A stretch of DNA of 64,000 nt from Ramlibacter alkalitolerans (GCF_016722765.1 NZ_JAEQND010000001.1:62001-126000), one strand, 5' to 3'; shown: positions 15,813 to 24,709, numbered from the stretch's first letter. Numbers and translations: made by a program. Notes: generated by a model from the letters alone, not told the origin.

Positions 15813-17510
15813 ATCGGTACCCCACTGCTCCACGCGCTGCCCGAGACAGGCGGCGTGGCGCCCGGCCTGCTGAAGGCCGCGCGCGAGCGTGCCGCCGCCT
15901 CCGGGCGCCGGGTGATCGCCGAACTCGAGGACGTGATGGGGCTCGACCCCGCCGCCTTCCTCCAGGCGGTGGCGACCACGCTTCACTACCCCTGGCTCCC
16001 GAGCGCCCTGCTGTTCGCGAGCACGCCCGACTTCAGCACCATCCCGCTGACCAAGGCGCTGCAGCGCGAATGCACGGTGGTCCACCTGGCCACGGGCGAG
16101 ACGGTCGGCGTCTTCGCCGATCCGTTCGACAGCGCGCTGGTGGCGTGGCTCGACGCCCGCCTCGGCGGCGCACCGCTGTACCTGGCGCATCCCGAGGACC
16201 TGGCCGCCCTGCTGGCGCGGCACGAGGAAACCTTCCGCGCCGTGCAGAGCGTCCATACCGGCAGCGATGTCGAGGCGCGGGCCGGCGAGGCGGTGGAAGA
16301 CCTCTCGCTGGTGCGCATCGACGAGGACGCCAGCGTCGTCATCAAGCTGGTGAACTCCACGCTGTACGACGCGCTCAAGGCGCACGCGAGCGACATCCAC
16401 CTGGAAAGCACCGACGTCGGCCTGGCGATCAAGTACCGCGTCGACGGCGTGCTCACCTCGATCAGCCGCGTCCAGGGCGTCGAGATGGCCGAACAGGTCG
16501 TCTCGCGCATCAAGGTGATGGCCGAACTCGACATCGCCGAACGCCGCGTGCCGCAGGACGGCCGCTTCAAGGTCGGCATCCAGGGCCGCCCGGTGGACTT
16601 CCGCGTCTCGATCATGCCCAGCGTGTTCGGCGAGGACGCCGTGCTGCGGATCCTGGACAAGAAGGACCTGGCGGATTCCGCCCAGGGCGTGCGCCTGTCC
16701 TCCCTCGGCTTCGAGGAGCAGGACATCAAGGTGATGCGCAAGCTGGCCAAGGAGCCCTACGGCATGGTGCTGGTGACCGGCCCCACCGGCTCCGGCAAGA
16801 CGACCACCCTGTACGCCATGATCTCCGAGATCAACAACGGCCAGGACAAGATCGTCACCATCGAGGACCCGGTCGAATACCAGCTGCCCGGCGTGCTGCA
16901 GATCCCGGTCAACGAGAAGAAGGGCCTGACCTTCGCCCGCGGCCTGCGTTCGATCCTGCGCCACGACCCCGACAAGATCATGGTGGGCGAGATCCGCGAT
17001 GCCGAGACGGCGCAGATCGCGGTGCAGTCGGCCCTCACCGGCCACCTGGTGTTCACCACCATCCACGCCAACAACGTGTTCGACGTCATCGGTCGCCTGA
17101 ACCAGATGAACGTGGACACGTACAGCGTGGTTTCCGCCCTCAACGGCATCTTCGCGCAGCGCCTGCTGCGCCAGGTCTGCTCGAGCTGCGCCGCGCCGGT
17201 CAAGCCGGGCATCGCCGAACTCGTGGAGTCGGGGCTCGATCCCGAAGCCGTCAAGGACTATCACTTCGTCGTGGGCAAGGGCTGCGGCCGTTGCCGCGGC
17301 ACCGGTTACCGGGGCCGCACCGCCATCGCCGAGATCCTGTTGTTCGATGACGAGCTGCGCCAGCTGATCATCGACCGGCAGCCGATCGCGCGCATCAAGG
17401 AGGCGGCCCGCAAGCGGGGCCTGCGCTTCCTGCGCGAATCGGCGGTGGCGCAGGTGGCCCTGGGCCGCACGACCCTGCAGGAGATCAATCGTGTCACGTT
17501 TGTTGCGTGA
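15813..17510 (+). CDS. gspE: Type II secretion/pilus assembly ATPase (GspE/PilB family)
   Basis: A cytoplasmic hexameric ATPase of about 565 residues. It has an N-terminal T2SSE_N-like domain, then the ATPase core: Walker A GPTGSGKTT, Asp box, Walker B IMVGEIRDAET, His box (FTTIHANN), and a zinc-binding loop CSSC...GCGRCRGTGYRGR. The start is uncertain. AGGAG at 15802-15806 points to codon 15813, which is ATC, not a standard start. ATG 15732 overlaps the SCO gene by 62 bases and GTG 15855 has a weak site. It opens a run of overlapping secretion genes. Because the partners resemble PilM/N/O/P rather than canonical GspL/M/C, this is an atypical system. Confidence 0.88.
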   Translation: MGTPLLHALPETGGVAPGLLKAARERAAASGRRVIAELEDVMGLDPAAFLQAVATTLHYPWLPSALLFASTPDFSTIPLTKALQRECTVVHLATGETVGVFADPFDSALVAWLDARLGGAPLYLAHPEDLAALLARHEETFRAVQSVHTGSDVEARAGEAVEDLSLVRIDEDASVVIKLVNSTLYDALKAHASDIHLESTDVGLAIKYRVDGVLTSISRVQGVEMAEQVVSRIKVMAELDIAERRVPQDGRFKVGIQGRPVDFRVSIMPSVFGEDAVLRILDKKDLADSAQGVRLSSLGFEEQDIKVMRKLAKEPYGMVLVTGPTGSGKTTTLYAMISEINNGQDKIVTIEDPVEYQLPGVLQIPVNEKKGLTFARGLRSILRHDPDKIMVGEIRDAETAQIAVQSALTGHLVFTTIHANNVFDVIGRLNQMNVDTYSVVSALNGIFAQRLLRQVCSSCAAPVKPGIAELVESGLDPEAVKDYHFVVGKGCGRCRGTGYRGRTAIAEILLFDDELRQLIIDRQPIARIKEAARKRGLRFLRESAVAQVALGRTTLQEINRVTFVA

Positions 17511-18291
17511 GCGCTTCACCGCGGTGGTGGGGCCCGACCGCGTGGTGCTGGCGCGGCGCGCCGGCTGGCGCGGTGCGCCCCAGCTGCATTCGCAGGCCGA
17601 GTGCGAGGCACCGACCGCGAAGGTTGCCATCGCGGCGCTCGCCGGGCTGCTCGCGCGCCCGGAAGTCGGTCGCGGCGATCTCACCATCGTGCTGTCCAAC
17701 CACTTCGTGCAGTACGTGCTGCTGCCGTGGCGCGCGGAAGTCGGCCGTCCCTCCGAGCAGGCGGCCTATGCGGGCATCCTGTTCGACGAGACCTTCGGCA
17801 GCGACTCGGGCGGCCGCGAGATCCTGATCGGGCGCGAGCGCTCGGGCAGTGCGCGCATCGCCGCCGGCGTCGAATCGACGCTGCTGCACGGCCTGCGCAA
17901 CGCGGTGGCCGCGTCCCGGCTGAAGCTCGTCTCGGTGCAGCCCTACCTGTCCGCCGCGTTCGACCGCGTGCGCGGCAGCGTCGGCTCGCGCGATTTCATG
18001 TTCGTGCTGGCGGAGCCGGCGCGCAGCTGCGTGCTGGTCGCCAGCGGCGGCCGCTGGCGCAGCCTGCGCAGCACCGCCAGCGGCGCCCGGCCGCACGAGC
18101 TCGCCCACCTGATCGAGCGCGAGGCGCAGCTCGCCGGCCTGGCGGACGAGGGCATGCCGCCCGTGTTCGTGCACGCGCCGGGCAACGATGCCCTGAAGGT
18201 GCCGCCCTGCCAGGGCGTGACGCCGCGCACCATCGGTCTGTCGCAGCGCGCCGACGATCCCTTTCTTGCCATGGCCCTCACGGTGAACTGA
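17491..18291 (+). CDS. PilM/GspL-like cytoplasmic secretion protein
   Basis: A 266-residue protein starting at GTG 17491, overlapping the ATPase gene by 20 bases. It looks like an actin-like (PilM/GspL/MshI) scaffold: beta-rich N-terminus, then a region ending FDRVRG followed by DFMFVLAEPARSCVLVASGG. No transmembrane helix is visible, unlike full GspL; the membrane part may be supplied by the next gene. Sequence similarity is weak and the call rests largely on gene order (E, M-like, N-like, O-like, P-like, secretin). Confidence 0.65.
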   Translation: MSRLLRERFTAVVGPDRVVLARRAGWRGAPQLHSQAECEAPTAKVAIAALAGLLARPEVGRGDLTIVLSNHFVQYVLLPWRAEVGRPSEQAAYAGILFDETFGSDSGGREILIGRERSGSARIAAGVESTLLHGLRNAVAASRLKLVSVQPYLSAAFDRVRGSVGSRDFMFVLAEPARSCVLVASGGRWRSLRSTASGARPHELAHLIEREAQLAGLADEGMPPVFVHAPGNDALKVPPCQGVTPRTIGLSQRADDPFLAMALTVN

Positions 18292-18292
18292 A

Positions 18293-18817
18293 ATGCGACG
18301 CCTGCAGTTCGATTTCCAGCGCAAGCCGGCGCCCAGTGCGGCCGGCTGGCTGCTGCTGGTGGCCGGCCTCGCCGCCCTCGCCGGCCTCGGCCAGGAACAG
18401 GCCAAGGTCGATGCGCAGAAGGACGCGCACGCCTTGCGCATCGCGCACCTGCAAGCCCCCGGTGGCGCCGTGGCGCTGGCCGGCAACCAGCCCGACGACA
18501 AGAGCGTGATCGCCGCGCGCAAGCTGCTCGATGGCGCCCGGCTGCCGTGGGACACCCTCTTCACGGCACTGGAAACGGCCGAAGGCCAGGATGTCGCCCT
18601 GATCGCCATTGCGCCCGACGCGCAGCGCCGCCAGGTCAAGATCCACGCCGAGGCGCGCAACCTCGACGCGATGCTGGCGTTCCAGCGCCAGCTGCAGCAG
18701 AACCCCGCGCTGGCGCAGGTGGTGCTGCTCGATCACACGGTGATGAAGGACATGCCCTTCAAGCCGGTGCGCTTCCACATCCTGGCCCAGTGGGGAGTCC
18801 AAAGTGCGAATCCCTAA
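18293..18817 (+). CDS. PilN-like inner-membrane secretion protein
   Basis: A 174-residue protein with one N-terminal membrane helix (GWLLLVAGLAALAGLG), a coiled-coil stretch (EQAKVDAQKDAHALRI) and a PilN/GspL C-terminal type ferredoxin-like domain (WDTLFTALETA...RNLDAMLAFQRQLQ). It starts one base after the preceding stop and overlaps the next gene by 14 bases. It probably forms the inner-membrane platform with the PilM- and PilO-like neighbours. Confidence 0.68.
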   Translation: MRRLQFDFQRKPAPSAAGWLLLVAGLAALAGLGQEQAKVDAQKDAHALRIAHLQAPGGAVALAGNQPDDKSVIAARKLLDGARLPWDTLFTALETAEGQDVALIAIAPDAQRRQVKIHAEARNLDAMLAFQRQLQQNPALAQVVLLDHTVMKDMPFKPVRFHILAQWGVQSANP

Positions 18818-19352
18818 GCTGATCATCGTCGAGCGCCTGCTGGCGCTGCGCTGGCCGGGCGCCATCGGCGCGCTGCTGGTGCTGGGCGGCGCGGCCTACG
18901 GCGCAGGCGTGCTGCTGCCGGCGCGCCAGCAGCTGGCCGCCGAGGAAATCAAGCTGGCGCGCGCCGAGCGCAGGGCCGCGGCCGTGCGCAGCGGCGCGGA
19001 GGCTGCGCCGCTGTCGCCGGCGCAGCGCCGCGAGCGCTTCTACAGCGCCCTGCCCGCCACCAGCGAGGTGACGCAGTACGTCGAGCGCATCTACGCCGCG
19101 GCGAACGCGGAGAAGCTGTCGCTGATGCACGGCGAGTACACCGGCGCCGACCTGCCGGCCGCGGGCCTGGTGCGCTACAAGATCACGCTGCCCCTGAAGG
19201 GCAACTACAGCCAGATCCGGCGCTTCATCGCCGAATCGCAGAAGACGGTTCCCGGGCTGGCGCTCGACGATGTCGCGGTGTCCCGCCAGAGCATCGGCGA
19301 GGCGCAGGTGGAAGCCCGCGTGCAGCTGTCCCTGTTCCTTGCGAGCCGCTAG
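18804..19352 (+). CDS. PilO/GspM-like inner-membrane secretion protein
   Basis: A 182-residue protein starting at GTG 18804. It has one membrane helix near residues 17-38 (GAIGALLVLGGAAYGAGVLL), a coiled coil, and a C-terminal PilO-like domain (VRYKITLPLKGNYSQIRRFI). It overlaps the PilN-like gene and abuts the next gene without a gap. Family membership rests on topology, size and order. Confidence 0.68.
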   Translation: MRIPKLIIVERLLALRWPGAIGALLVLGGAAYGAGVLLPARQQLAAEEIKLARAERRAAAVRSGAEAAPLSPAQRRERFYSALPATSEVTQYVERIYAAANAEKLSLMHGEYTGADLPAAGLVRYKITLPLKGNYSQIRRFIAESQKTVPGLALDDVAVSRQSIGEAQVEARVQLSLFLASR

Positions 19353-19946
19353 ATGAACAAGCGCCTGATCTTCTGGACCACCTTCCTGGGTGGCGCGGGC
19401 GCCCTGGTGGCGTACGACTACATCACGCCGGCCCCGGCGCCCGAAACCGTGGCGATGGCGAGCCGCCCGGCCCGCGGCGCGGCAACCCGCGGCGCGCCAG
19501 CACCAGCCCCGCGCCCCGCCGCGGCCGTCGAGACCGCCCCGGCCCCGCTGGCCACCCTGCGCGCCGGCGAAACCGCCGCGGCGAACGCGGCAGCGGCCGA
19601 CGTCGCTGCGGCCGCCGCCTCGGCGCCGCCCCCGCAAGCCTTCGCGGTCAAGTCATGGCAGCCGCCGCCGCCGCCGCCGCCCCCTCCGCCGCCGCCCGCG
19701 CCGCCCCCGCCGCCGCCGCCGCCCCCACCTCCTCCCGCCGCCCCACCCGTGCCCTTCTCCTTCATGGGAAGGATCGACGACGGGAAGATGAAGGTGTTCC
19801 TGCAACGCGGGGAACGCCTGTACGCAGTCGCAGTCGGCGACGTCATCGATGGCCAGTACCGCCTCGAACGGATCGACGCCAACCAGCTGCTGCTGACGTA
19901 CTTGCCGATGAACGCGCAACAAACCATAACGATCGGAAAGTCCTAG
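19353..19946 (+). CDS. PilP/GspC-like protein with polyproline linker
   Basis: A 197-residue protein: one N-terminal membrane helix, a long Ala/Pro-rich linker including near-continuous polyproline (~residues 104-133), and a small C-terminal beta domain (FSFMGRIDDGKMKVFLQRGE) resembling the PilP/GspC homology region that contacts the secretin. The polyproline run likely spans the periplasm as a stiff rod. The low-complexity DNA (19665-19742) is prone to slippage and would be sensitive to assembly error. The secretin gene follows with no gap. Confidence 0.72.
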   Translation: MNKRLIFWTTFLGGAGALVAYDYITPAPAPETVAMASRPARGAATRGAPAPAPRPAAAVETAPAPLATLRAGETAAANAAAADVAAAAASAPPPQAFAVKSWQPPPPPPPPPPPPAPPPPPPPPPPPPAAPPVPFSFMGRIDDGKMKVFLQRGERLYAVAVGDVIDGQYRLERIDANQLLLTYLPMNAQQTITIGKS

Positions 19947-22394
19947 ATGTTGTTTGGTACGGAGAAGAACAGGCTCAGGCTGCTACCACTCGCTCTCTCC
20001 ATCGCCCTTGCCGGTTGCGCCTCGCAGCAGGCCATGAAGGAAGGGCAGGCGTTGATCAGTGCCGGCCGTTACGAGGAGGGGCTGGCGCGCCTGAACGACG
20101 CGGCGGCGCAGTCGCCGAGCGAGCCGGAGTACCGCTCCGCGCTGGTGCTGGAGCAGGAGCGCATCGTCGCCACGCTGCTCGCGCGCGCGGACCGCATGCG
20201 TTCGGCCGGTGAATACGACGCCGCCATGGAGGGCTACCGGCGCGTGCTGCGCCTGTCGCCGCGCAATACGCGCGCGATCGACGCGGTGCGCACGCTGGAG
20301 CAGCGGCGCAACCTGGACGACATGGTCAAGCAGGCCCGCGCCGCCTTCCGCCGCGGCGACGTGGAACTGGCCGAGAAGCAGCTCACGCAGATCCTTTCGC
20401 TCGACCCGAACTCCCCGGAAGCGCTGGCGCTGCGCCGCGACATCGAGCAGGAGCATGCGCGCACCGTCAGCACCTACCCGCGCCTGCGCACGAAATTCAC
20501 GCGCCCGGTCACGCTGGAATTCCGCGACGCCAACATCCGCATGATCCTGGATGCCCTGTCGCGCACGACGGCCATCAACTTCATCCTGGACAAGGACGTG
20601 AAGTCCGACATCAAGGCCACGATCTTCGTGCGCCAGGTGCCGGTGGAGGACGCGCTCGACCTGCTGCTGTCGCAGAACCAGCTCGAGAAGAAGGTCATCA
20701 ACGACAACACCGTCCTGGTGTACCCGAACACGCCGGCCAAGATCCGCGAGTACCAGGACTGGGTGATCCGCACCTTCTTCATCACCAACATGGACGTCAA
20801 GCAGGCCCAGACCCTGATCAAGACCATGTTGAAGACCAAGGACCTGTTCATCGACGAGAAGCTGAACTCGCTGACCATGCGCGACTCGCCCGACGCGGTG
20901 CGCCTGGCCGAGAAGCTGCTGCAGGCGCAGGATCAGGCCGAAGGCGAGGTGGTGCTGGAAGTCGAACTGCTGGACGTCTCGCGCGACAAGATCCTGGACC
21001 TCGGGCTCGAGTGGCCCTCCACCTTCACCGTGCTGCCGGCCGAAGGCGGCGCGGCCACCCTGCTGAGCTCGCTGCGCGGCTCGATCAACAGCAGCCGCAT
21101 CGGCATCGACCGCCCGCTGCAGGCCCGCGTGCAGCAGCAGAACACCGACGTGAACACGCTGGCCTCGCCGCGCATCCGGGTGCGCAACAAGGACAAGGCC
21201 AAGATCCACATCGGCGACCGCATCCCGATTGTGAACGCCACCTCCGTGCCGTCCACGCAGGGCCCGGTGACCACCGAGACCGTGCAGTACCTCGACACCG
21301 GTATCAAGCTGGAAGTCGAGCCGACCATCTACCAGAGCGACGAGGTCGCCATCAAGGTGGTGCTGGAGGTCAGCGACTCGACCAACACGGGCACGACCAA
21401 CAACGGCACCACGCTCGTGCAGGTGCGGACCAGCAACGCCTCGACCACGCTGCGGCTGAAGAACGGCGAGACGCAGATCCTGGCCGGCCTGATCCGCAAC
21501 GATCACAACAACACCGCCGACGGCGTGCCGGGCCTGCTCGATGTGCCGGCCGTCGGTCGCCTGTTCGGGTCCAACAACGACCACTGGACCAAGCGCGAAC
21601 TGGTGCTGTCGATCACCCCGCGCATCGTGCGCAACACGCCCTACCTGCCGCCCTACCAGCTGGAGTTCTCCTCCGGCACCGAAGGCAGCCTGCGCTCGCG
21701 CCCGCTCTCGCTTTCGCTGCAGGGTCCCGATGCCGCGTCCGGCACCGCCGGCGACGCCGTCACGCTGACGGCGCCCCCCGGAACGCCCGGTGCCGGCACC
21801 GGCACCGCGACGCCCGGCGTGCCCGCCGGCGCCACGCCGCTGCCCGGCGGCGGCTCGCGCGGGGCGACCCGCGGCCGCACGGCCACGCCGGCCGCGCCGG
21901 TGACGGCGCCGCCGGCAGCCGCGCCGGGCGCCGCACCTGCTGGCGCGCCGCAGAGCGCGGCCCCGGCCACCGGCCCGGTGGCGCTGACGCTCGATGGCGG
22001 CGGCAGCGTGAAGGTGGGCGAGGACACGACGATCAACGTGCGGCTGCGGGCCGACCAGCCGCTGGTCAGCACCGCGTTCCAGATCGCGTACGACCCCAAG
22101 GCCGTGAAGCTGCTGGATGTCACCGAGGGCGAACTGCTCAAGAGCGACGGCGCCGCGACCACGTTCTCCGCCCGCCGCGACGACGCCGCCGGGATGGTGT
22201 TCGTGGGCATCTCGCGGCCGGCCGGCACCGAAGGCTCCTCGGGCGACGGCGCGCTGGTCCACGTGCACGTGCAGGGCCTCGCGGCGGCACCCTCGGCGCC
22301 GGTGCGCGTGACGGGCTTCTCCGCCATCGGCCCCAACAACCGCATCGTGCCGGCGGCCCCCGCCGCCAGCGCCGAACTGGCCGTGGAGCCCTGA
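19947..22394 (+). CDS. gspD: Secretin with N-terminal TPR and C-terminal cohesin-like domain
   Basis: An 815-residue outer-membrane secretin lipoprotein (lipobox ALAGCASQQ). Order: TPR-like repeats (~30-170), N0/N1-type domains (VTLEFRDANIRMILDALS; TFFITNMDVKQAQTLIKTML), the secretin core (~330-560) with GDRIPIVNAT and LKNGETQILAGLI, an Ala/Pro/Gly-rich linker (~590-680), and a final ~130-residue cohesin-like domain (VGEDTTINVRLRADQPLVST; FQIAYDPKAVKLLDV). The TPR and cohesin additions are absent from textbook GspD. Proteins with this arrangement are usually annotated as GspD or MshL-like. It forms the outer-membrane exit pore. Confidence 0.9.
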   Translation: MLFGTEKNRLRLLPLALSIALAGCASQQAMKEGQALISAGRYEEGLARLNDAAAQSPSEPEYRSALVLEQERIVATLLARADRMRSAGEYDAAMEGYRRVLRLSPRNTRAIDAVRTLEQRRNLDDMVKQARAAFRRGDVELAEKQLTQILSLDPNSPEALALRRDIEQEHARTVSTYPRLRTKFTRPVTLEFRDANIRMILDALSRTTAINFILDKDVKSDIKATIFVRQVPVEDALDLLLSQNQLEKKVINDNTVLVYPNTPAKIREYQDWVIRTFFITNMDVKQAQTLIKTMLKTKDLFIDEKLNSLTMRDSPDAVRLAEKLLQAQDQAEGEVVLEVELLDVSRDKILDLGLEWPSTFTVLPAEGGAATLLSSLRGSINSSRIGIDRPLQARVQQQNTDVNTLASPRIRVRNKDKAKIHIGDRIPIVNATSVPSTQGPVTTETVQYLDTGIKLEVEPTIYQSDEVAIKVVLEVSDSTNTGTTNNGTTLVQVRTSNASTTLRLKNGETQILAGLIRNDHNNTADGVPGLLDVPAVGRLFGSNNDHWTKRELVLSITPRIVRNTPYLPPYQLEFSSGTEGSLRSRPLSLSLQGPDAASGTAGDAVTLTAPPGTPGAGTGTATPGVPAGATPLPGGGSRGATRGRTATPAAPVTAPPAAAPGAAPAGAPQSAAPATGPVALTLDGGGSVKVGEDTTINVRLRADQPLVSTAFQIAYDPKAVKLLDVTEGELLKSDGAATTFSARRDDAAGMVFVGISRPAGTEGSSGDGALVHVHVQGLAAAPSAPVRVTGFSAIGPNNRIVPAAPAASAELAVEP

Positions 22395-22395
22395 C

Positions 22396-22866
22396 ATGCG
22401 AGGCGTGCGCGGATTCACCCTGATCGAGCTGGTCATCACGGTGGCCCTGATCGCGCTGCTGGCTGCGCTGGCCGCGCCGGTAGCCGAAACCGTGGTGCGC
22501 CGGGGCAAGGAACAGGAGCTCAAGGCCGCCCTGATGCAGATCCGCGACGCCATCGATGCCTACAAGGACGCGGCCGACCAGGGCCGCATCGCCAAGGCCG
22601 CGACCGACAGCGGCTATCCGCCCAACCTGGAGGTGCTGGTCGGCGGCGTGATCGACAAGAGCAGCGCGGGCGGCGCCAAGATCTATTTCCTGCGCCGCGT
22701 CCCGCGCGACCCGTTCGGGGACGCCAGCCTGCAGCCGGCGCAGACCTGGCTCCTGCGCGGCTCCGACAGCCCGCCGGACGCGCCGAGCGCCGGCAAGGAC
22801 GTCTTCGACGTCCGTTCGATGTCGGACGGCAAGGCGCTGGACGGCAGCAACTACCGGGAATGGTGA
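22396..22866 (+). CDS. Pseudopilin (GspG/H-like) 1
   Basis: A 156-residue pseudopilin. It has a very short prepilin leader MRGVRG followed by FTLIELVITVALIALLAALA, with cleavage expected between Gly6 and Phe7 and the conserved Glu at mature position 5. The globular part contains DAIDAYKDAADQGRI and DPFGDASL, as in GspG-type pseudopilins. It starts 1 base after the secretin stop and its stop overlaps the next start. No prepilin peptidase is encoded in the window. Confidence 0.85.
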   Translation: MRGVRGFTLIELVITVALIALLAALAAPVAETVVRRGKEQELKAALMQIRDAIDAYKDAADQGRIAKAATDSGYPPNLEVLVGGVIDKSSAGGAKIYFLRRVPRDPFGDASLQPAQTWLLRGSDSPPDAPSAGKDVFDVRSMSDGKALDGSNYREW

Positions 22867-23255
22867 TGAACGAACGCAGGACACGAAGCAAGGGCTTCAC
22901 GCTCATCGAACTCCTGATCGTGCTGGCGATCGTCGGCACGCTGCTGACGATCGCGGTGCCCAGCTACTTCGCCAGCCTGGACAACGCGAAGGAAACGGCC
23001 CTGCGGCAGAGCCTGTCGGTGATGCGCACCGCGATCGACCACTACAAGGGCGACCTGGGCCGCTACCCGGAGTCGCTGCAGACGCTGGTGGAGGCGAAGT
23101 ACCTGCGCAGCCTGCCGGCCGACCCGATCACCGGCGCGCCCGACCAGTGGACGGTGGAAACCGCCGCCGATCCCGGCCAGCCCAGTGGCGTGAAGGACGT
23201 GCACAGCGGGGCGCCCGGCAACGCCAAGGACGGCACTCCCTATGCGAGCTGGTAA
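22866..23255 (+). CDS. Pseudopilin (GspG-like) 2
   Basis: A 129-residue pseudopilin with prepilin motif KGFTLIELLIVLAIVGTLL and a short C-terminal domain (YKGDLGRYPESLQTL, ADPITGAPDQW). The start at ATG 22866 shares one base with the previous stop; ATG 22860 is an in-frame alternative. It overlaps the third pseudopilin gene by 14 bases. It is likely a major or minor subunit of the pseudopilus. Confidence 0.86.
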   Translation: MNERRTRSKGFTLIELLIVLAIVGTLLTIAVPSYFASLDNAKETALRQSLSVMRTAIDHYKGDLGRYPESLQTLVEAKYLRSLPADPITGAPDQWTVETAADPGQPSGVKDVHSGAPGNAKDGTPYASW

Positions 23256-23973
23256 GCGCCGCCACCAGGGGGGCTTCACCTACCTGGGCGTGCTGTTCCT
23301 GCTGGTGCTGCTGGGCCTGGGCCTGGCCGGCACCGGCGAGACCTGGACCATCGCCAGCCGGCGCGCGCGCGAGAAGGAACTGCTCTGGACCGGCAACCAG
23401 TACGCCCGCGCCATCCGCGCCTACTACATGCAGTCGCCCGGCACGCGGCAGTACCCCTCGCAGCTCGAGGACCTGCTGGAGGACCGGCGCTTTCCGCAGC
23501 CGCGGCGCCACCTGCGCCAGCTCTATAACGACCCGATGACGCGCGACCGCTTCGACGTCGTGATGTCGGACACCGGTCGCATCGCCGGCGTGCGCAGCCA
23601 CTCCGACGACACGCCGATGAAGCAGGACAACTTCCCCGCCAGGTTCCGCGACTTCAGGGGCAGCACCCACTATTCCGACTGGCTGTTCATCCCCGACAAC
23701 CTCCCCGGTGCGCCGACCAAGCCGCAGGCGGCCGGGGCGACGCCCGGCGCGCCGGGCACGCCGGGCACGGACACGACGGCCACACCGGGCAGCCCCGCCA
23801 CTGCGACGTCGACGACGGCGGACACCGGCACCCCCGGCAGCGCCAGTCCCGTGGCCGCCGCGCCGTCCGGGCAGCCCGCAGCCGCGGCGCCGGGGGCGCC
23901 AGGGACGCAGGCCGCACCGGCGGCGCCCCCCGTGCCGGTCCGCCCGGGGCCGGTGATCCAGATCAGGCGTTGA
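23242..23973 (+). CDS. Pseudopilin-like protein with Pro/Gly/Thr-rich tail
   Basis: A 243-residue protein. Its prepilin motif is GGFTYLGVLFLLVLLGLGL: after the Gly-Phe cleavage site, the usual Glu at mature position 5 is Gly, as in tip pseudopilins of the GspK type. A globular part to ~residue 155 (YARAIRAYYMQSPG, DPMTRDRFDVVM) is followed by ~85 residues of low-complexity Ala/Pro/Gly/Thr (repeated GAPGTPG). Lack of Glu5 suggests a pseudopilus-capping role. It is the last gene of the overlapping secretion run. Confidence 0.78.
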   Translation: MRAGKRRHQGGFTYLGVLFLLVLLGLGLAGTGETWTIASRRAREKELLWTGNQYARAIRAYYMQSPGTRQYPSQLEDLLEDRRFPQPRRHLRQLYNDPMTRDRFDVVMSDTGRIAGVRSHSDDTPMKQDNFPARFRDFRGSTHYSDWLFIPDNLPGAPTKPQAAGATPGAPGTPGTDTTATPGSPATATSTTADTGTPGSASPVAAAPSGQPAAAAPGAPGTQAAPAAPPVPVRPGPVIQIRR

Positions 23974-24071
23974 CCAGGCGGGGCCGGCTTGAGCAAGGGC
24001 CACCCTTCGGCGAATCCGATGCGGACCGGCATCACGGCCGGCCACAATCCCACCATGGAAAGCTCACACCC

Positions 24072-24536
24072 ATGAAGCAGCACACCAGCCTGCCCCCGGC
24101 GCCCGTCGCGCCGCCCACGCCGATCGCGCCGCGGATCGTGCTGGTCGTGGTTCTCGCATGCGTGCTCGCCCTCATGGTCGTCCCGTATGGGGCCATCGAG
24201 TTCCTGCGCGGGCAATTCGCCTGGGCCAACCGCGTCGCCGATGTGTTCGACGAGATCATGCCCGGTGGCGACCTGGACCACGTCGCGGCCTTCGCCGTGC
24301 TGGGCGTCGCCGTCTGGTTCGCCTTTCCCGCCGCGCGGGCGTGGCGCGTCGTCCTGGCTTTCGTGGCCATGGGCGCGCTCTCCGAGCTGGTGCAGCTGTG
24401 GATGCCGGGTCGGCGGCCGGAACTCTGGCATGCGGTGCTGGACGTGGCCGGCGGGCTGGCCGGCTACGGCCTGGCCTGGCTGGTGGGATTCGCTTCCAGG
24501 CCCGAAGCCGACGGGCTTGCTCCGCCCGCCCGTTGA
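24072..24536 (+). CDS. VanZ-like membrane protein
   Basis: A 154-residue protein with about three to four membrane helices, starting at ATG 24072. The VanZ-like pattern is visible: DLDHVAAFAVLGVAVWF and, further on, LSELVQLWMPGRRPELWHA followed by DVAGGLAGY. Function of such proteins is generally unknown; some affect glycopeptide or other cell-surface phenotypes. It follows the pseudopilin operon by 98 bases and ends before a strong hairpin. Confidence 0.8.
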   Translation: MKQHTSLPPAPVAPPTPIAPRIVLVVVLACVLALMVVPYGAIEFLRGQFAWANRVADVFDEIMPGGDLDHVAAFAVLGVAVWFAFPAARAWRVVLAFVAMGALSELVQLWMPGRRPELWHAVLDVAGGLAGYGLAWLVGFASRPEADGLAPPAR

Positions 24537-24550
24537 CCTGCCCATGAAGA

Positions 24551-24582
24551 ACGCGGAGGAAGACCTGGGTCTTCCTCCGCGT
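24551..24582. terminator. Perfect 15-bp hairpin after the vanZ-like gene
   Basis: ACGCGGAGGAAGACC and its exact complement are separated by only TG. It lies 15 bases after the vanZ-like stop, between convergent genes. No T-run on either side. Confidence 0.6.
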
Positions 24583-24643
24583 CGCAGCGCCATGCGGTCC
24601 TGGTGCGTTGCTGCCTCAGTCCGGAGGGTCCGCGCAGGAGGCG

Positions 24644-24709
24644 AAAAAAACGCCCGCCCGGTTGCGCCGTGCCGGTGAAGGCATGCAGGAATGGCGCTTC
24701 CGGGCGGGC
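24644..24709 (-). terminator. Terminator of the first Ig-repeat protein gene
   Basis: On the minus strand, inverted repeat GCCCGCCCGG/CCGGGCGGGC (24700-24709 and 24652-24661) is followed by C-G and a run of seven T. It lies about 35 bases beyond the stop at 24743. Confidence 0.7.
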
